From: Caldilineales bacterium
GTDB lineage: Bacteria > Chloroflexota > Anaerolineae > J102
Length of the DNA: 64,000 nucleotides
Direction: 5' to 3'
Assembly: GCA_019695115.1 (NCBI GenBank)
Contig: JAIBAP010000023.1
Location: 1-64,000, forward strand
Shown here: positions 26,776 through 36,276 of the stretch, piece after piece
Numbering within the stretch: the stretch's first letter is position 1
How the letters are laid out: each line of letters starts with the position of its first letter
Translations under genes and position numbers: made by a program
The notes under the pieces: generated by a model
Database searches by the model: none
What the model was told of the DNA's origin: nothing
Seen by the model: only the letters and a program-made list of their open reading frames with translations

Positions 26776-28253
26776 ACTCCGCCGGAGGCCAGCTTCTGTG
26801 TGAGCTGATGATACCGCGCGAACGCGGCGGCATAGGCCGGGGCCAGGGAGGGGACGGGTTCGAGGCGGCGGGTGGGGGGGCGCAGACGGGCGACGGCGGT
26901 GGCCAGGGTGGGGAAGGCGCCGGCGCCCCATCCTGCCAGCGCCGCCGCGCCCAAAGCCGCCCAACTGGGATAGTCGGCCAGGACGATGGGCGCGGCGCTG
27001 ACATCGGCCAGGATCTGCGGCCAGAACGGGTTCTTCGTCGCCCCACCCGCGATCCATAGCTCCTCCACCGGCATCCCGGCCCGGCGCAGGTCGTCGAGGG
27101 TGGCGCGCACGGCAAAGGCGGTGCTTTCGAGGATGGCCCGGCTCATGTCGGCGCGGGTGTGGGCCAGGCTGAGGCCGGCAAAGACGCCGCCGGCAGGGCC
27201 TTCCAGCGGCAGGAAGGTGAGGCCGCGGCTGCCGGGCGGGCTGGCGGCCAGGGCGGCGTCGAACAGGTGGAAGAGGCGACCGCGGTCGAGCAGATGATCC
27301 GGGTCGGGGGATTGGAAGGACTGGTCGAGCCACCACTCCACCGTGGCCCCGAACCCGCCCAGGTAGCACGAGGCCGTCCAGCGCTGCGGCGCGGCGTGGA
27401 AGTTGAGGTTCATGGGGCCGGGGATGGCGGCCAGGTCGGGCGCGGCGCTGATGGCGGTCAGCACCCAGGCTGTGCCGGTGGAGAGCATGACGCCGCCGGG
27501 GTCGAGCATGCCCATGCCCAGGCAGGCGCAGCACTGGTCGTGGCCGCCGGCGATGACGGGCGTACCCGCGGTCAGGCCGGTGAGTTGGGCGACCTCAGGG
27601 CTGATTTCCCCCACCTTGCGCCCGGCCCACCCCAGTTCCGCCTGCCCGCGAGGGTCGATCCCGGCCAGATCGCAGAGTTCCTGGCTCCAGGCCTGCGTCT
27701 CCACGTCCACCAGCACCATCTCGGCGGCGGCGGAGAAATCGGTGGCGAAGCGCCCGCTGAGCTTGTGGATGCAGAAATCGGCGGGGCCCAGCCAGCGTTG
27801 GGCGGCGGCGTGCACGTCCGGGCGGTGTTGGCGCAGCCAGACAATGCTGGGCAAGGGCAGGCCGGGGAAGGGCCGCCAGCCGCTCAGCGCCCGCAGGTGC
27901 TCCACCGTGCCGTCTTGCTCCCAAGCGGCCACGATGGCGCGGCTGCGCTGGTCGAGGAAGGTGATCATCGGGTAAACCGGGTCGCCCTGGGCGTCGCAGG
28001 GGATGATCGACCCGGCCTGGGCGGCGAGGGCCAGCCCCATGATCGCGCGGCTGCCGGCCCGCGGCGTGATCTCGGCCAGCACCTGGACCAGCGCCTGCCA
28101 CACCTCCTCGGCGTCCTGCTCCACCCAGTCGGGATGCGGCGTCAGCAGGGGATAGCCGCGGCCGGCGGTTGCCAATTCGCGGCCCTCCAAGTCATAGAGG
28201 ACCGCTTTGATCGAGGTGGTGCCGATGTCGAGGCCGAGGAGGGTGGGGGGCAT
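26772..28253 (-). CDS. FGGY-family carbohydrate kinase (xylulokinase-like)
   Basis: A 493-residue sugar kinase of the FGGY family with two actin-like domains: GLDIGTTSIKAVLYD at the N-terminus, GLALAAQAGSIIPCD, AGGHDQCCACLGMG, and the C-terminal EELWIAGGATKNPFWPQILADV that carries the FGGY ATP signature. It would phosphorylate a pentulose or similar sugar. The start is uncertain: ATG at 28253, just before the conserved GLDIGTT, or 28274, which lies inside a palindrome. It follows the isomerase gene, with a palindrome between, so isomerase then kinase is a sensible pathway order. Confidence 0.9.
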   Translation of the reverse strand: MPPTLLGLDIGTTSIKAVLYDLEGRELATAGRGYPLLTPHPDWVEQDAEEVWQALVQVLAEITPRAGSRAIMGLALAAQAGSIIPCDAQGDPVYPMITFLDQRSRAIVAAWEQDGTVEHLRALSGWRPFPGLPLPSIVWLRQHRPDVHAAAQRWLGPADFCIHKLSGRFATDFSAAAEMVLVDVETQAWSQELCDLAGIDPRGQAELGWAGRKVGEISPEVAQLTGLTAGTPVIAGGHDQCCACLGMGMLDPGGVMLSTGTAWVLTAISAAPDLAAIPGPMNLNFHAAPQRWTASCYLGGFGATVEWWLDQSFQSPDPDHLLDRGRLFHLFDAALAASPPGSRGLTFLPLEGPAGGVFAGLSLAHTRADMSRAILESTAFAVRATLDDLRRAGMPVEELWIAGGATKNPFWPQILADVSAAPIVLADYPSWAALGAAALAGWGAGAFPTLATAVARLRPPTRRLEPVPSLAPAYAAAFARYHQLTQKLASGGV

Positions 28254-28272
28254 GGTCAGGTAGGGAGATGGC

Positions 28273-28305
28273 ATGTGCGACGCACCTCGCAGGTGCGTCG
28301 CACAT
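28273..28305. repeat. GTGCGACGCAC palindrome between isomerase and kinase genes
   Basis: Perfect 15-base arms (ATGTGCGACGCACCT at 28273-28287 and its complement at 28291-28305) with loop CGC. It touches the isomerase stop codon (28305-28307). Confidence 0.9.
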
Positions 28306-29102
28306 CAGACAGGAAAGATGGCCCTCGTCCGCGCCAGCGCCTCCGCCTCGGTGGTCGAGGGCGAGAACTCCAGGCCGATTTCGCCGTCGTAGCCCAGGTC
28401 GCGCAGTTTGCGGCGGAGGTTGGCGAAGTTGATCTCGCCCGTGCCCGGCTCCTGGCGGGTAGGGACGTCGCCGATATGGACGGCGGAGATCAGGTCGAAA
28501 TAGGTTTCCAGCGTCCACAGCAGTTCGCCAGAGCCGCGCTGCTGGTGGTAGGTGTCGAAGGTGAGGCGAAATTGGGGGTGATTCAGGCGGCGCACCCAAT
28601 CGGCGGCCAGGCGGGGGTTATCGACCAGGATGTTGCCCACGAAATGGAAGCGGTTCAGGCACTCCACGCGTATCTCCACCTGCGTCTGCTCGGCCAGCTT
28701 GAGGATGCGCCCGGTCTGGGCGAGGAGATTGGCGTATTGCTCGCCCTCGGCGTAGTTCCCGGACAGCCGCCGCACCCACTCCACCCCGCCCGCCGGCTCG
28801 ATCTGGTTGGAGAAGATGTAGAGCACGGGGATGCCGAAGCGCTCGGCCATCGCCAGCGATTCGGCCCACGAGCGGTAGGTCTTCTCGTTGTCGCCGGGGT
28901 CGGCCAGCGAGCCCATGTCGCCGTCGAAGGTGGAGTAGATCTGCGCCCCCAGCCGTCGGCACTCGGCCGCCAGCTCGGCCATGGGCGCCTGCCGCCAGAA
29001 AAAGCAGTTGAACTGGCGGATGCCGAGGGCGACGAACGGTTCCACGCGCTCGACCAGCGGGCGGTCGCGGAACCAGAAATCGAGATAGCCGGTGTAGTGC
29101 AT
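28305..29102 (-). CDS. Sugar phosphate isomerase/epimerase (AP-endonuclease-2-like TIM barrel)
   Basis: A 265-residue TIM-barrel protein of the xylose-isomerase-like family. It contains ECLNRFHFVGNILVDNP, FRLTFDTYHQQRGSG, AVHIGDVPTRQEPGTGEINF and GEIGLEFSPS, where Glu, Asp, His and Glu form the expected metal site. The TRQEPGTGEIN segment is typical of hydroxypyruvate isomerase and tagatose/psicose epimerase relatives. The exact sugar is unknown. The kinase gene downstream and the aldolase beyond suggest a short catabolic route. The ATG at 29102 is the only start that fits. Confidence 0.88.
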   Translation of the reverse strand: MHYTGYLDFWFRDRPLVERVEPFVALGIRQFNCFFWRQAPMAELAAECRRLGAQIYSTFDGDMGSLADPGDNEKTYRSWAESLAMAERFGIPVLYIFSNQIEPAGGVEWVRRLSGNYAEGEQYANLLAQTGRILKLAEQTQVEIRVECLNRFHFVGNILVDNPRLAADWVRRLNHPQFRLTFDTYHQQRGSGELLWTLETYFDLISAVHIGDVPTRQEPGTGEINFANLRRKLRDLGYDGEIGLEFSPSTTEAEALARTRAIFPV

Positions 29103-29309
29103 GGTTATGGGTCAAAGGAAAGAGAGCAAATCCTGTAGCAAACGTAGTATAGATGGTAGTCCCATCTATGTCGAAGCTCCTTTCCCCTTCGTAATGCAGT
29201 CATTTTCTGACCCGGAAATGCCAGAAGACTGGCGCAACCCGCCCGCGGCATTATCTACTACCCCCAACACCTGACGTTGCCGCCTGCGTTGAAAGCTGGC
29301 CGCCTGCCC

Positions 29310-30101
29310 TCAGCCCCGTGGTTCCGGCGCCAGCACGACCAGGCGGCCATGCAAGCGGTGCACTTCAACCGGCGTATTGTAGACGGTGAACAGGTTCGGC
29401 GCCGTGATCACCGCCTCCGCCGCACCGGCGGCCACCGTTTGTCCCCCCTTCAAGAGGATAACGTAATCGGCGATGCTGGCGGCCGAGGTGGGATCGTGGG
29501 TGGTGAACACCACCGTTTTCGTTTGCTTGCTCACCAGGCGATGGATGAGATTGAGCACACGGCCTTGATTGCTGATATCGAGATGCGAGGTCGGTTCATC
29601 CATCAACATCAGGGCCGGCTCCTGCGCCAACGCGCGCGCCAGGCGGGCCAGTTGGCGCTCGCCGCCGCTGAGCGAGGGCACCGGGCGCTGGGCCAGAGCG
29701 TCGATGCCGACTTCGGCGATGGCGGCGGCGGCCAGGCGATAATCGGCTTCGGTGGGGCTGTCCAGTAGGCCGAGGAAGGGCGCTCGCCCCAACACGACAT
29801 ATTCCAAGACGCTGAATTCAAAGGGAACGTCTTCGTCTTGTGGCACCAGGCCGATCAACTGGCTCATGGCCTTACGCGTATAACCGTTCTGATCCCGCCC
29901 GTCCAGCATGATTTCGCCCCGTAACGGCTGCAATCGGCCCAACAAGATGTGCAGCAGGGTCGTCTTGCCGCAGCCATTCGGCCCCAGGATGGCGGTGACG
30001 GAGCCTTTGGGAATGGCCAGGGAGAGATCGTCCAAGACCAGGGGCGCTTCTTTGCCATAGCAGAAGCGCAGATCTCGCAGGCTGACGATGGCTTCACTCA
30101 T
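29310..30101 (-). CDS. ABC transporter ATP-binding protein, siderophore/cobalamin type
   Basis: A 263-residue single NBD: Walker A GPNGCGKTT, Q-loop PQDEDVPFEFSV, signature SLSGGERQLARLARAL, Walker B LMLMDEPTSHLD and the switch His in TTHDPTSA. The sequence around YVVLGRAPFLG is typical of FepC/BtuD-type ATPases. It overlaps the permease gene by four bases (ATGA) and is the last gene of a three-gene importer operon (binding protein, permease, ATPase). Ligand specificity is not decided by this subunit. Confidence 0.93.
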   Translation of the reverse strand: MSEAIVSLRDLRFCYGKEAPLVLDDLSLAIPKGSVTAILGPNGCGKTTLLHILLGRLQPLRGEIMLDGRDQNGYTRKAMSQLIGLVPQDEDVPFEFSVLEYVVLGRAPFLGLLDSPTEADYRLAAAAIAEVGIDALAQRPVPSLSGGERQLARLARALAQEPALMLMDEPTSHLDISNQGRVLNLIHRLVSKQTKTVVFTTHDPTSAASIADYVILLKGGQTVAAGAAEAVITAPNLFTVYNTPVEVHRLHGRLVVLAPEPRG

Positions 30102-31072
30102 CGACGCTTCAGGGTCAGGCGGTTGGAGCTTAGGAGGACGATGAACAGCAGCGCCCCGAACAGCGAGGTGAGAATGCCCAGGGGGATCTCACCGGCAAGC
30201 AACGTGCGGGCGACGTTGTCGCATAGCAGCACGAAGATGGCGCCGATCAACATCGAGGCCGGTAGCGCCACTCGGGCATCGACGCCCACCACCCGCCGGG
30301 CAATGTGGGGCACGATCAAGCCCACCCAGCCCACTTCGCCAGCCAATGCCACGGACGCAGCCGTGGCCGACACGGCCGCAGTCAAGATCAAGACCCTCTC
30401 CCGCGTCAATGAGGCGCCGAGAGAAAAGGCGGTCTCATCGCTCATCGACAACAAGTTCAAGCGCCAGCGCATCAGATAGACCACGATCAGGCTGACCAGG
30501 ATCATCGGTAAGATGCGCAGAAACTCCGGCCAGGTCACGCCCCACAAGCCGCCCAACAGCCAGAAGACAATGCTGGGCAACTGCTGTAGGGGATCAGCCA
30601 GATATTTGAGCACGCCCAGGCCCGAAGAAAACAAGGCCGAGATGGCAATCCCGGCCAGCACCAGACGCAGCACCCAATCGCCAAAACGGATGCGCGAGGC
30701 AAACAGGTAGGATGCTCCCAGACCCAGGAAGGCAAACAGGATGGCGAATCCTTCCACCAGGAGCGAGGCGCTGCCGAAAAAGATGATGGCTGTGGCGGCG
30801 CCGAATCCCGCGCCCTGTGACACACCCAGAAAACCGGGGCTGACCAGGGGGTTGCGAAACACCATCTGAAAGACGAAGCCTGCCGCTGCCAACGCCGCGC
30901 CGATCAAGCAGGCGGCAGCGATGCGAGGCAAACGCAAGTTGAAGGTCAGGCGCTGGGCCAGGTCATCCTCCCACAGATAGCGCAGCGGCATCCAGGGCGG
31001 ATTCGGGTATCGCCCCACGAAAAGCGAGAGTGCGAATAGCAATACGAGGAGCAGGCCCAGCGTCAGCAACAA
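30098..31072 (-). CDS. FecCD-family ABC permease for siderophores or cobalamin
   Basis: A 324-residue membrane permease of the FecCD family with about ten helices. Conserved segments are LRLPRIAAACLIGAALAAAG, NPLVSPGFLGVSQGAGFGA, ALAGEVGWVGLIVPHIAR and GEIPLGILTSLFGALLF. The start appears to be TTG at 31072, with GAGGAG eight bases upstream. Both the ribosome site and the first codons lie in a 14-bp inverted repeat. It is 36 bases downstream of the binding-protein stop. Confidence 0.92.
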   Translation of the reverse strand: MLLTLGLLLVLLFALSLFVGRYPNPPWMPLRYLWEDDLAQRLTFNLRLPRIAAACLIGAALAAAGFVFQMVFRNPLVSPGFLGVSQGAGFGAATAIIFFGSASLLVEGFAILFAFLGLGASYLFASRIRFGDWVLRLVLAGIAISALFSSGLGVLKYLADPLQQLPSIVFWLLGGLWGVTWPEFLRILPMILVSLIVVYLMRWRLNLLSMSDETAFSLGASLTRERVLILTAAVSATAASVALAGEVGWVGLIVPHIARRVVGVDARVALPASMLIGAIFVLLCDNVARTLLAGEIPLGILTSLFGALLFIVLLSSNRLTLKRR

Positions 31073-31087
31073 CGGGCCTGCTCCTCG
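31045..31087 (-). promoter_or_regulatory. Hairpin covering the ribosome site and start of the FecCD permease
   Basis: Perfect 14-base arms (CGAGGAGCAGGCCC and its complement) at 31045-31058 and 31074-31087. On the mRNA the GAGGAG ribosome site is in the 5' arm, the TTG start in the 15-base loop, and the 3' arm encodes the first membrane helix. Folding would hide the ribosome site unless translation of the upstream gene opens it. Confidence 0.6.
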
Positions 31088-31108
31088 TCTGAGAGCACGC
31101 GTATCGAT

Positions 31109-32299
31109 CTAGAGGTCTCCCTTCAACGCCGGCGCGATGTTCTGTTCGATGCTTGCGGCGTCCATGCCGTAGATCTCGGTGAAGAAAGCCTCGATCTCCG
31201 CCATCATATCCACGTCCGCAAAGCGATCGGGATAGATTTTCTGGCCGAGCCAGGTGACGCCCAGAATCCAGCGGGGATCGGGTGAATCCCAGCCAAAAAT
31301 ATCGGACGGGAAGCCGTAGATCTCATTGTTCTGGGTGGCAGCCAGGGCCTGCCATTCGGGATTCTCCTTGAATTTGGCGATGGCCTCCAGGGGATCGCTT
31401 TGATAGGTGATCACGAAGATTTTGTCGGGATTCCACTGTGCGATCTGCTCGAAGTTGACGGTGTTCCATCCTCCGCCTGGCGCAGCTTCTGCCCAGACCG
31501 GATTCCCTCCCGCCAATTCCACCTGTCGCGTTTGCAGCCAATTCGCCGCCGGCACCTCGAACGCCACCTCGCCCCCTTCTTCGCTGTATTGGATCAGCAG
31601 CACCCGCGGTTTCGCCGCCTCGTCCACGCCTTGTAGGGCCGCGCTCACACGGTCGAGCCGCGCCTGGAAGAAATCGATGATGGTTTGCGCCCGTTCGGGG
31701 GCGCCGAAGAGCTGGCCCACGGTGCGGATGTCATCGAAGTATTGTTCGACCGACTCCATCTCCACGTAGATGATGGGGATGCCCAATGCCTCCAGAGAGG
31801 CGCCCAGTTCATCGACGGCTGTGGTTTTGAGGACGATGGCATCGGGTTTCACCGGCGCGATCTGTTCCGGCCCGGCATTGCGTTCGAGGGCGATCTTCTG
31901 CCCGAAGCCAGGATCGACGAAGGGGAGAAAGGCCGTGGGGTCATTGAATCGCCCGCCTTCATAGGCGGCGACGCGCTCGCTGGCTTGCGGGAAGGTGAAC
32001 AGCGCCCCTGTCACCATGTAGGTGCCACGTCCAGCCACCACAACCCGCTGCGGCAGGGTTTCCAGCGTCACTTCTCGCCCCAGGGCATCGGTGATGGTGA
32101 TGGTCGAGGGCGTCGGCGTGGGAGGGACGGGCGTCGGCGTGGGGGGGACGGGGGTTGGCGGGACGGGGGTTGGCGTGGGGGGCGCCGGGGTCGCGGGGGC
32201 GGGGGTCGGCGGGACGGGGGTTGCGGGCGCCGGGGTTGCGGGCGCGCAGGCGCTGAGCAGGAAAGCCAACACAATCAAGAACAACAAACCTCGTTTCAT
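31109..32299 (-). CDS. Iron-siderophore-type substrate-binding lipoprotein
   Basis: A 396-residue lipoprotein. The signal sequence ends LLSAC; a roughly 45-residue Pro/Thr linker made of PTPVPPTP-like units follows. The binding domain begins TITDALGREVTLETLPQRVVV and contains KPDAIVLKTTAVDEL, EQYFDDIRTVGQLFGAPERAQ, and NPDKIFVITY, all typical of FecB/FepB-like (PBP type III) proteins. It would deliver ferric siderophore or corrinoid to the FecCD permease. The start at 32299 has GGAGC eight bases upstream; the longer frame to 32347 is not needed. Confidence 0.9.
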   Translation of the reverse strand: MKRGLLFLIVLAFLLSACAPATPAPATPVPPTPAPATPAPPTPTPVPPTPVPPTPTPVPPTPTPSTITITDALGREVTLETLPQRVVVAGRGTYMVTGALFTFPQASERVAAYEGGRFNDPTAFLPFVDPGFGQKIALERNAGPEQIAPVKPDAIVLKTTAVDELGASLEALGIPIIYVEMESVEQYFDDIRTVGQLFGAPERAQTIIDFFQARLDRVSAALQGVDEAAKPRVLLIQYSEEGGEVAFEVPAANWLQTRQVELAGGNPVWAEAAPGGGWNTVNFEQIAQWNPDKIFVITYQSDPLEAIAKFKENPEWQALAATQNNEIYGFPSDIFGWDSPDPRWILGVTWLGQKIYPDRFADVDMMAEIEAFFTEIYGMDAASIEQNIAPALKGDL

Positions 32300-32319
32300 T
32301 TTGCAGTGCTCCATGATGT

Positions 32320-32473
32320 AGTTTGATGCCCAGGCCAGGTGCAGCAAAGCGTGCCTATGCCGCGCGGCCAGCCTGTTGGCCCCAGGGACTTCCTGGGGGA
32401 TGCGTTATGTTTTTTCAGCATAACACATCAAACTCCACCGAGGCCAATTTAGGACACGGACGAAAGGCCTCGG
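32320..32473 (-). promoter_or_regulatory. Structured leader upstream of the siderophore-binding protein
   Basis: Four complementary pairs lie in the 206-base spacer: AGTTTGATG (32320-32328) with 32426-32434; CCCCAGG (32380-32386) with 32392-32398; GATGCGTTATG (32399-32409) with 32419-32429, one mismatch; and CCGAGGCC (32438-32445) with 32466-32473. The last could end the SDR transcript. I saw no conserved cobalamin riboswitch core. Confidence 0.4.
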
Positions 32474-32505
32474 CCCATTAGCCCACTGAATACAGCCCCT
32501 GCCCA

Positions 32506-33291
<786 letters not shown>

Positions 33292-33309
33292 GCAAAAATT
33301 CACTTTTTT

Positions 33310-33388
33310 GGGTTATTGGTTATTGGTTATTAGTTATTGGTTATTGACCTTTAATCGCCAATAACCAATAACTAATAACCAATAACCC
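33310..33388. repeat. GGTTATTGGTTATTA micro-repeat forming a 29-bp stem
   Basis: Arms of 29 bases at 33318-33346 and 33359-33387 are perfect complements and are themselves built from GGTTATT units; the loop is 12 bases. The right arm contains the stop codon of the upstream ygeY-like gene (33372-33374). The spacer between ygeY and the SDR gene consists almost entirely of this structure. Confidence 0.9.
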
Positions 33389-34604
33389 TTCTCACCTGGC
33401 TATAAACCAGCGGAAACAAGGCATAAAACATCGTCGCTTTCAGCAGCTTTTGCAGGTCGATCTGGTCGAGGGGGGTGTGGGCGAATTGAGCTTCCTGGGG
33501 GCCGTAACCGAGGGTGGGGATGCCGGCCACCCCGGCAGAGTACGTACCGTTGGTGCTGAATTTCCAGGCCGTCACTGGCGGCGCCTGGCCCCACAGCGCC
33601 TGGCAGGTCAGTTTGCCCGCGACCATCAACGGGTCGTCCTCGGGCAGCAGCCAGCCGGGGAAGAAGGCGGGGCCGCTGAGATCGACGCCCGTCCACGAGC
33701 GCACCGGCTGGATCGGCAGCTCGACCGTCGCTTCCAGGCCCGCCAGCGCCTGTCGGATGACCGTCACCACGCTTTCGGGCGTCTGGCCGGAACCCAGCCG
33801 GCGATCGACCGTGATCTCGCACCAGGCGGGCACGGCGTTGGGCGTGCGCGGGGAGCCGATCATGGTCACGACCTGTGTATCCTGGCCGAAGACGGGGTCC
33901 ACGGGCAGGTGGGGGGTCATCGCTTCCAGGGCGTCAAGCACAGGCCTGGCTTTGAGGATGGCGTTGTCGCCCAGGTGGGGTGTGCTGGCGTGCGCGGCCA
34001 CGCCCGGCACCCGCACCTTGATTTCGCAGCGCCCGCGCTGGCCCTGGGCCAGGGTGAGGTCGGTGGCCTCGGCCAGGAGCACGGCATCGGGCCGGGGGAA
34101 AGGCTCGCGGGTGAGCAGGTGGCGCATGGCGAAGCCCTCGGCGTCCTCTTCCAGGGTCGAGCCTTGCACCGTGACCGTGCAATCGGCGGTGAGGTCCAGC
34201 CGGGCGGCCAGGTGGGCGCCGTAGACGATGGCGGCGACGCCGCCCTTGCAGTCGGAGGCGCCCAACCCGTACAGCTTGCCGCCGGCGAGGGTCGGTTCCA
34301 GGGGCGGGTGCGGCCAATCGCGCTCGTCCGCGATCTCGTTCTCGTCCAGATGGGCGTCGTAGAGCAGGTGAAAGCGGCCGTCGCCGACCTGGGCCAGGGC
34401 GTCGCCGATGGCGTCGGTGCGGGCCTGGCCGAATCCCAGGGCATGGAACTCGGCCAGGGTGCGCTCGACCGCCGGGCCTTCCTCGCCCGTGTACGTTTTC
34501 AGGCGGATCAGGTCGGAGAGAAAGGCGATTTGGGCCTGGGCGATGGTCTCGGCCTGGCCCTTCACCTTCTCCGCCGCCTCAGCGAGGTGGGGGGGGATGG
34601 TCAT
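33372..34604 (-). CDS. ygeY: YgeY-like M20-family hydrolase
   Basis: A 410-residue M20 metallopeptidase-like enzyme: LIRLKTYTGEEGPAVERTL at the N-terminus, DAHLDENEI with the first metal His and Asp, GLGASDCKGGVAAIVYGA, STLEEDAEGFAMRHLL with the catalytic Glu, and FSTNGTYSAGVAGIPTLGYGP. The sequence and the YgeW neighbour point to the YgeY subfamily, which E. coli carries in a purine/ureide degradation locus. The final codons (RRVIGY and stop) are read from the adjacent micro-repeat, so the native C-terminus may have been slightly altered. The start at 34604 abuts another micro-repeat. Confidence 0.85.
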   Translation of the reverse strand: MTIPPHLAEAAEKVKGQAETIAQAQIAFLSDLIRLKTYTGEEGPAVERTLAEFHALGFGQARTDAIGDALAQVGDGRFHLLYDAHLDENEIADERDWPHPPLEPTLAGGKLYGLGASDCKGGVAAIVYGAHLAARLDLTADCTVTVQGSTLEEDAEGFAMRHLLTREPFPRPDAVLLAEATDLTLAQGQRGRCEIKVRVPGVAAHASTPHLGDNAILKARPVLDALEAMTPHLPVDPVFGQDTQVVTMIGSPRTPNAVPAWCEITVDRRLGSGQTPESVVTVIRQALAGLEATVELPIQPVRSWTGVDLSGPAFFPGWLLPEDDPLMVAGKLTCQALWGQAPPVTAWKFSTNGTYSAGVAGIPTLGYGPQEAQFAHTPLDQIDLQKLLKATMFYALFPLVYSQVRRVIGY

Positions 34605-34733
34605 TGGGGATTGGTTATTGGTTATTGGAGATTGGTTATTGGAGATTGGGTGCTCGCCGGCTACTGGCCACTGACCACTGACCACTGAATACTGACCACG
34701 ACTACTGACCACTGACTACTGACCACTGACTAC
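34605..34733. repeat. Two micro-repeats filling the spacer between ygeW and ygeY
   Basis: GGTTATTGGAGATTGG words (34609-34650) lie next to the ygeY start, and CCACTGACCACTGACTACTG words (34670-34733) reach the ygeW stop. The stop codon of ygeW (34730-34732) belongs to the last CTACCA of the array. There is no other sequence in the spacer. Confidence 0.88.
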
Positions 34734-35722
34734 CACCGTCCGCCCATGGTCAGGGCCATCAGCGCCTTCTGCACGTGCAAGCGGTTCTCGGCCTGCTTGT
34801 AGATGACCGATTGCGGGCCATCGATGACTTCGCCGTCGGCCTCGTGGCCGCGGTCGATGGGCATGCAGTGCATGTAAACGGCGTGCTTCTGGGCCAGATT
34901 CATCCGCTCCTGCGTCACCCGCCAGCCGGTGTTCTTGGCGGCCATCGCCTCCACGGTCGGCTCGTCCTCGCTGACCATGATCGGCCCCCAGGACTTGGGA
35001 TAGAGGAAGTCGGCGCCCTCGAAGGCGGCGTCCATGTCGTGCGTTTCCTCCAGCTTCACGCCGGCGATGTCGGCGTTCTGGCGGGCGATGTCCATGATGT
35101 CGGGCATCAGGTGATAGCCCTCGGGATAGGCCAGGGTGACATCCATGCCGAAGCGGGGCATGAGCATGACCAGCGATTGCGGCACACTCAGCGGGCGCAC
35201 ATATTTGGGCGCATAGGTCCAGGAGATGACGAACTTGCGCCGGCGCAAGTCCCGCCCGAACAACTCGACCAGCGTCATCAGGTCGGCCATGGCCTGGCAG
35301 GGATGATCGACATCGTCTTGCATCGAGTAGATGGGGACTTGCGCGTATTCGGCCATCTCATACAGATACTTCTGGCCGATGCCGGTGCGGCAGTCGCGCA
35401 CGGCGATGGCGTTGCCATAGCTGCTAAGCACCATGCCGGTGTCTTTGGCGTTCTCGCCGTGGCCGATCTGCGTGGCCTTGGGCGTGAGATAGATGCCGTG
35501 GCCGCCCAGTTGGGTGACGCCGGTCTCGAAGGAGTTGCGGGTGCGCGTCGATTCCTCGAAGAAGAGCATGTACAGCGTCTTGGCCCGCAGCACCTGGTCG
35601 TGGGGGATGCCGGCGGCGAAGTCGCCTTTCAGCCGCAGCGCCACATCCAGCATGGTGTTCAGGTCGTCAACCGACCAGTCTTGGGTGGAGATGAAGTCTT
35701 TTTGGAAGAGTTGGGTGTTCAT
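34730..35722 (-). CDS. ygeW: YgeW-like knotted carbamoyltransferase
   Basis: A 330-residue carbamoyltransferase. The carbamoyl-phosphate site is FFEESTRTRNSFE, then GYLTPK-like GIYLTPKATQIGHGENAKDT, VDHPCQAMADLMTL and the C-terminal HCMPIDRG. The long inserted loop and these motifs match YgeW, a relative of ornithine and N-acetylornithine transcarbamylases with a knotted fold. In E. coli ygeW lies beside ygeY and hyuA. The true start is the ATG at 35722; the extra 48 upstream codons belong to the 115-bp repeats. It is followed by the ygeY-like gene. Confidence 0.9.
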   Translation of the reverse strand: MNTQLFQKDFISTQDWSVDDLNTMLDVALRLKGDFAAGIPHDQVLRAKTLYMLFFEESTRTRNSFETGVTQLGGHGIYLTPKATQIGHGENAKDTGMVLSSYGNAIAVRDCRTGIGQKYLYEMAEYAQVPIYSMQDDVDHPCQAMADLMTLVELFGRDLRRRKFVISWTYAPKYVRPLSVPQSLVMLMPRFGMDVTLAYPEGYHLMPDIMDIARQNADIAGVKLEETHDMDAAFEGADFLYPKSWGPIMVSEDEPTVEAMAAKNTGWRVTQERMNLAQKHAVYMHCMPIDRGHEADGEVIDGPQSVIYKQAENRLHVQKALMALTMGGRW

Positions 35723-35748
35723 AGTACCTGTAATGGGAGTGTAGTTTT

Positions 35749-36264
35749 GCCACGAATTACACGAATTTTCACGAAGAGAGCAAATAATTCGTAAAATTCG
35801 TATAATTCGCGGCAGAAAATGTCTGAAATTGTGCTGGCATACCAGGACTTGAATTTTGTTTGCCACGAATTACACGAATTTTCACGAAGAGAGAGCAAAT
35901 AATTCGTAAAACTCGTAAAATTCGTGGCAGAAAATGTCTGAAATTGTGCTGGCATACCAGGACTTGAATTTTGTTTGCCACGAATTACACGAATTTTCAC
36001 GAAGAGAGACCAAGTAATTCGTATAATTCGTAAAATTCGTGGCAGAAAATGTCTGAAATTGTGCTGGCATACCAGGACTTGAATTTTGTTTGCCACGAAT
36101 TACACGAATTTTCACGAAGAGAGACCAAGTAATTCGTATAATTCGTAAAATTCGTGGCAGAAAATGTCTGAAATTGTGCTGGCATACCAGAATATGAATT
36201 TTGTTTGCCACGAATTACACGAATTTTCACGAAGAGAGAGCAAATAATTCGTAAAATTCGTGGC
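35749..36264. repeat. 113-115-bp tandem array with palindromic units
   Basis: Units start at 35749, 35862, 35977, 36092 and 36207 (the last is partial). Each has a 62-base part that starts GCCACGAATTACACG and ends in the near-complement AATTCGTGGC, and a spacer of about 50 bases. The array is AT-rich. Unit lengths are not multiples of three and no gene is predicted in it. This explains the 554-base region between ygeW and the GxxExxY gene. Confidence 0.95.
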
Positions 36265-36276
36265 AAAAAAAGGAGT

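Noticed and set aside
32300-32500. A cobalamin riboswitch upstream of the siderophore-type importer
   Set aside because: The conserved core elements of that riboswitch are not visible on the coding strand.
35719-36266. Open frames within the 115-bp array (MANKIQVLVCQHNF and similar)
   Set aside because: They arise because the repeat lacks stops; unit length is not a multiple of three and the peptide has no independent support.
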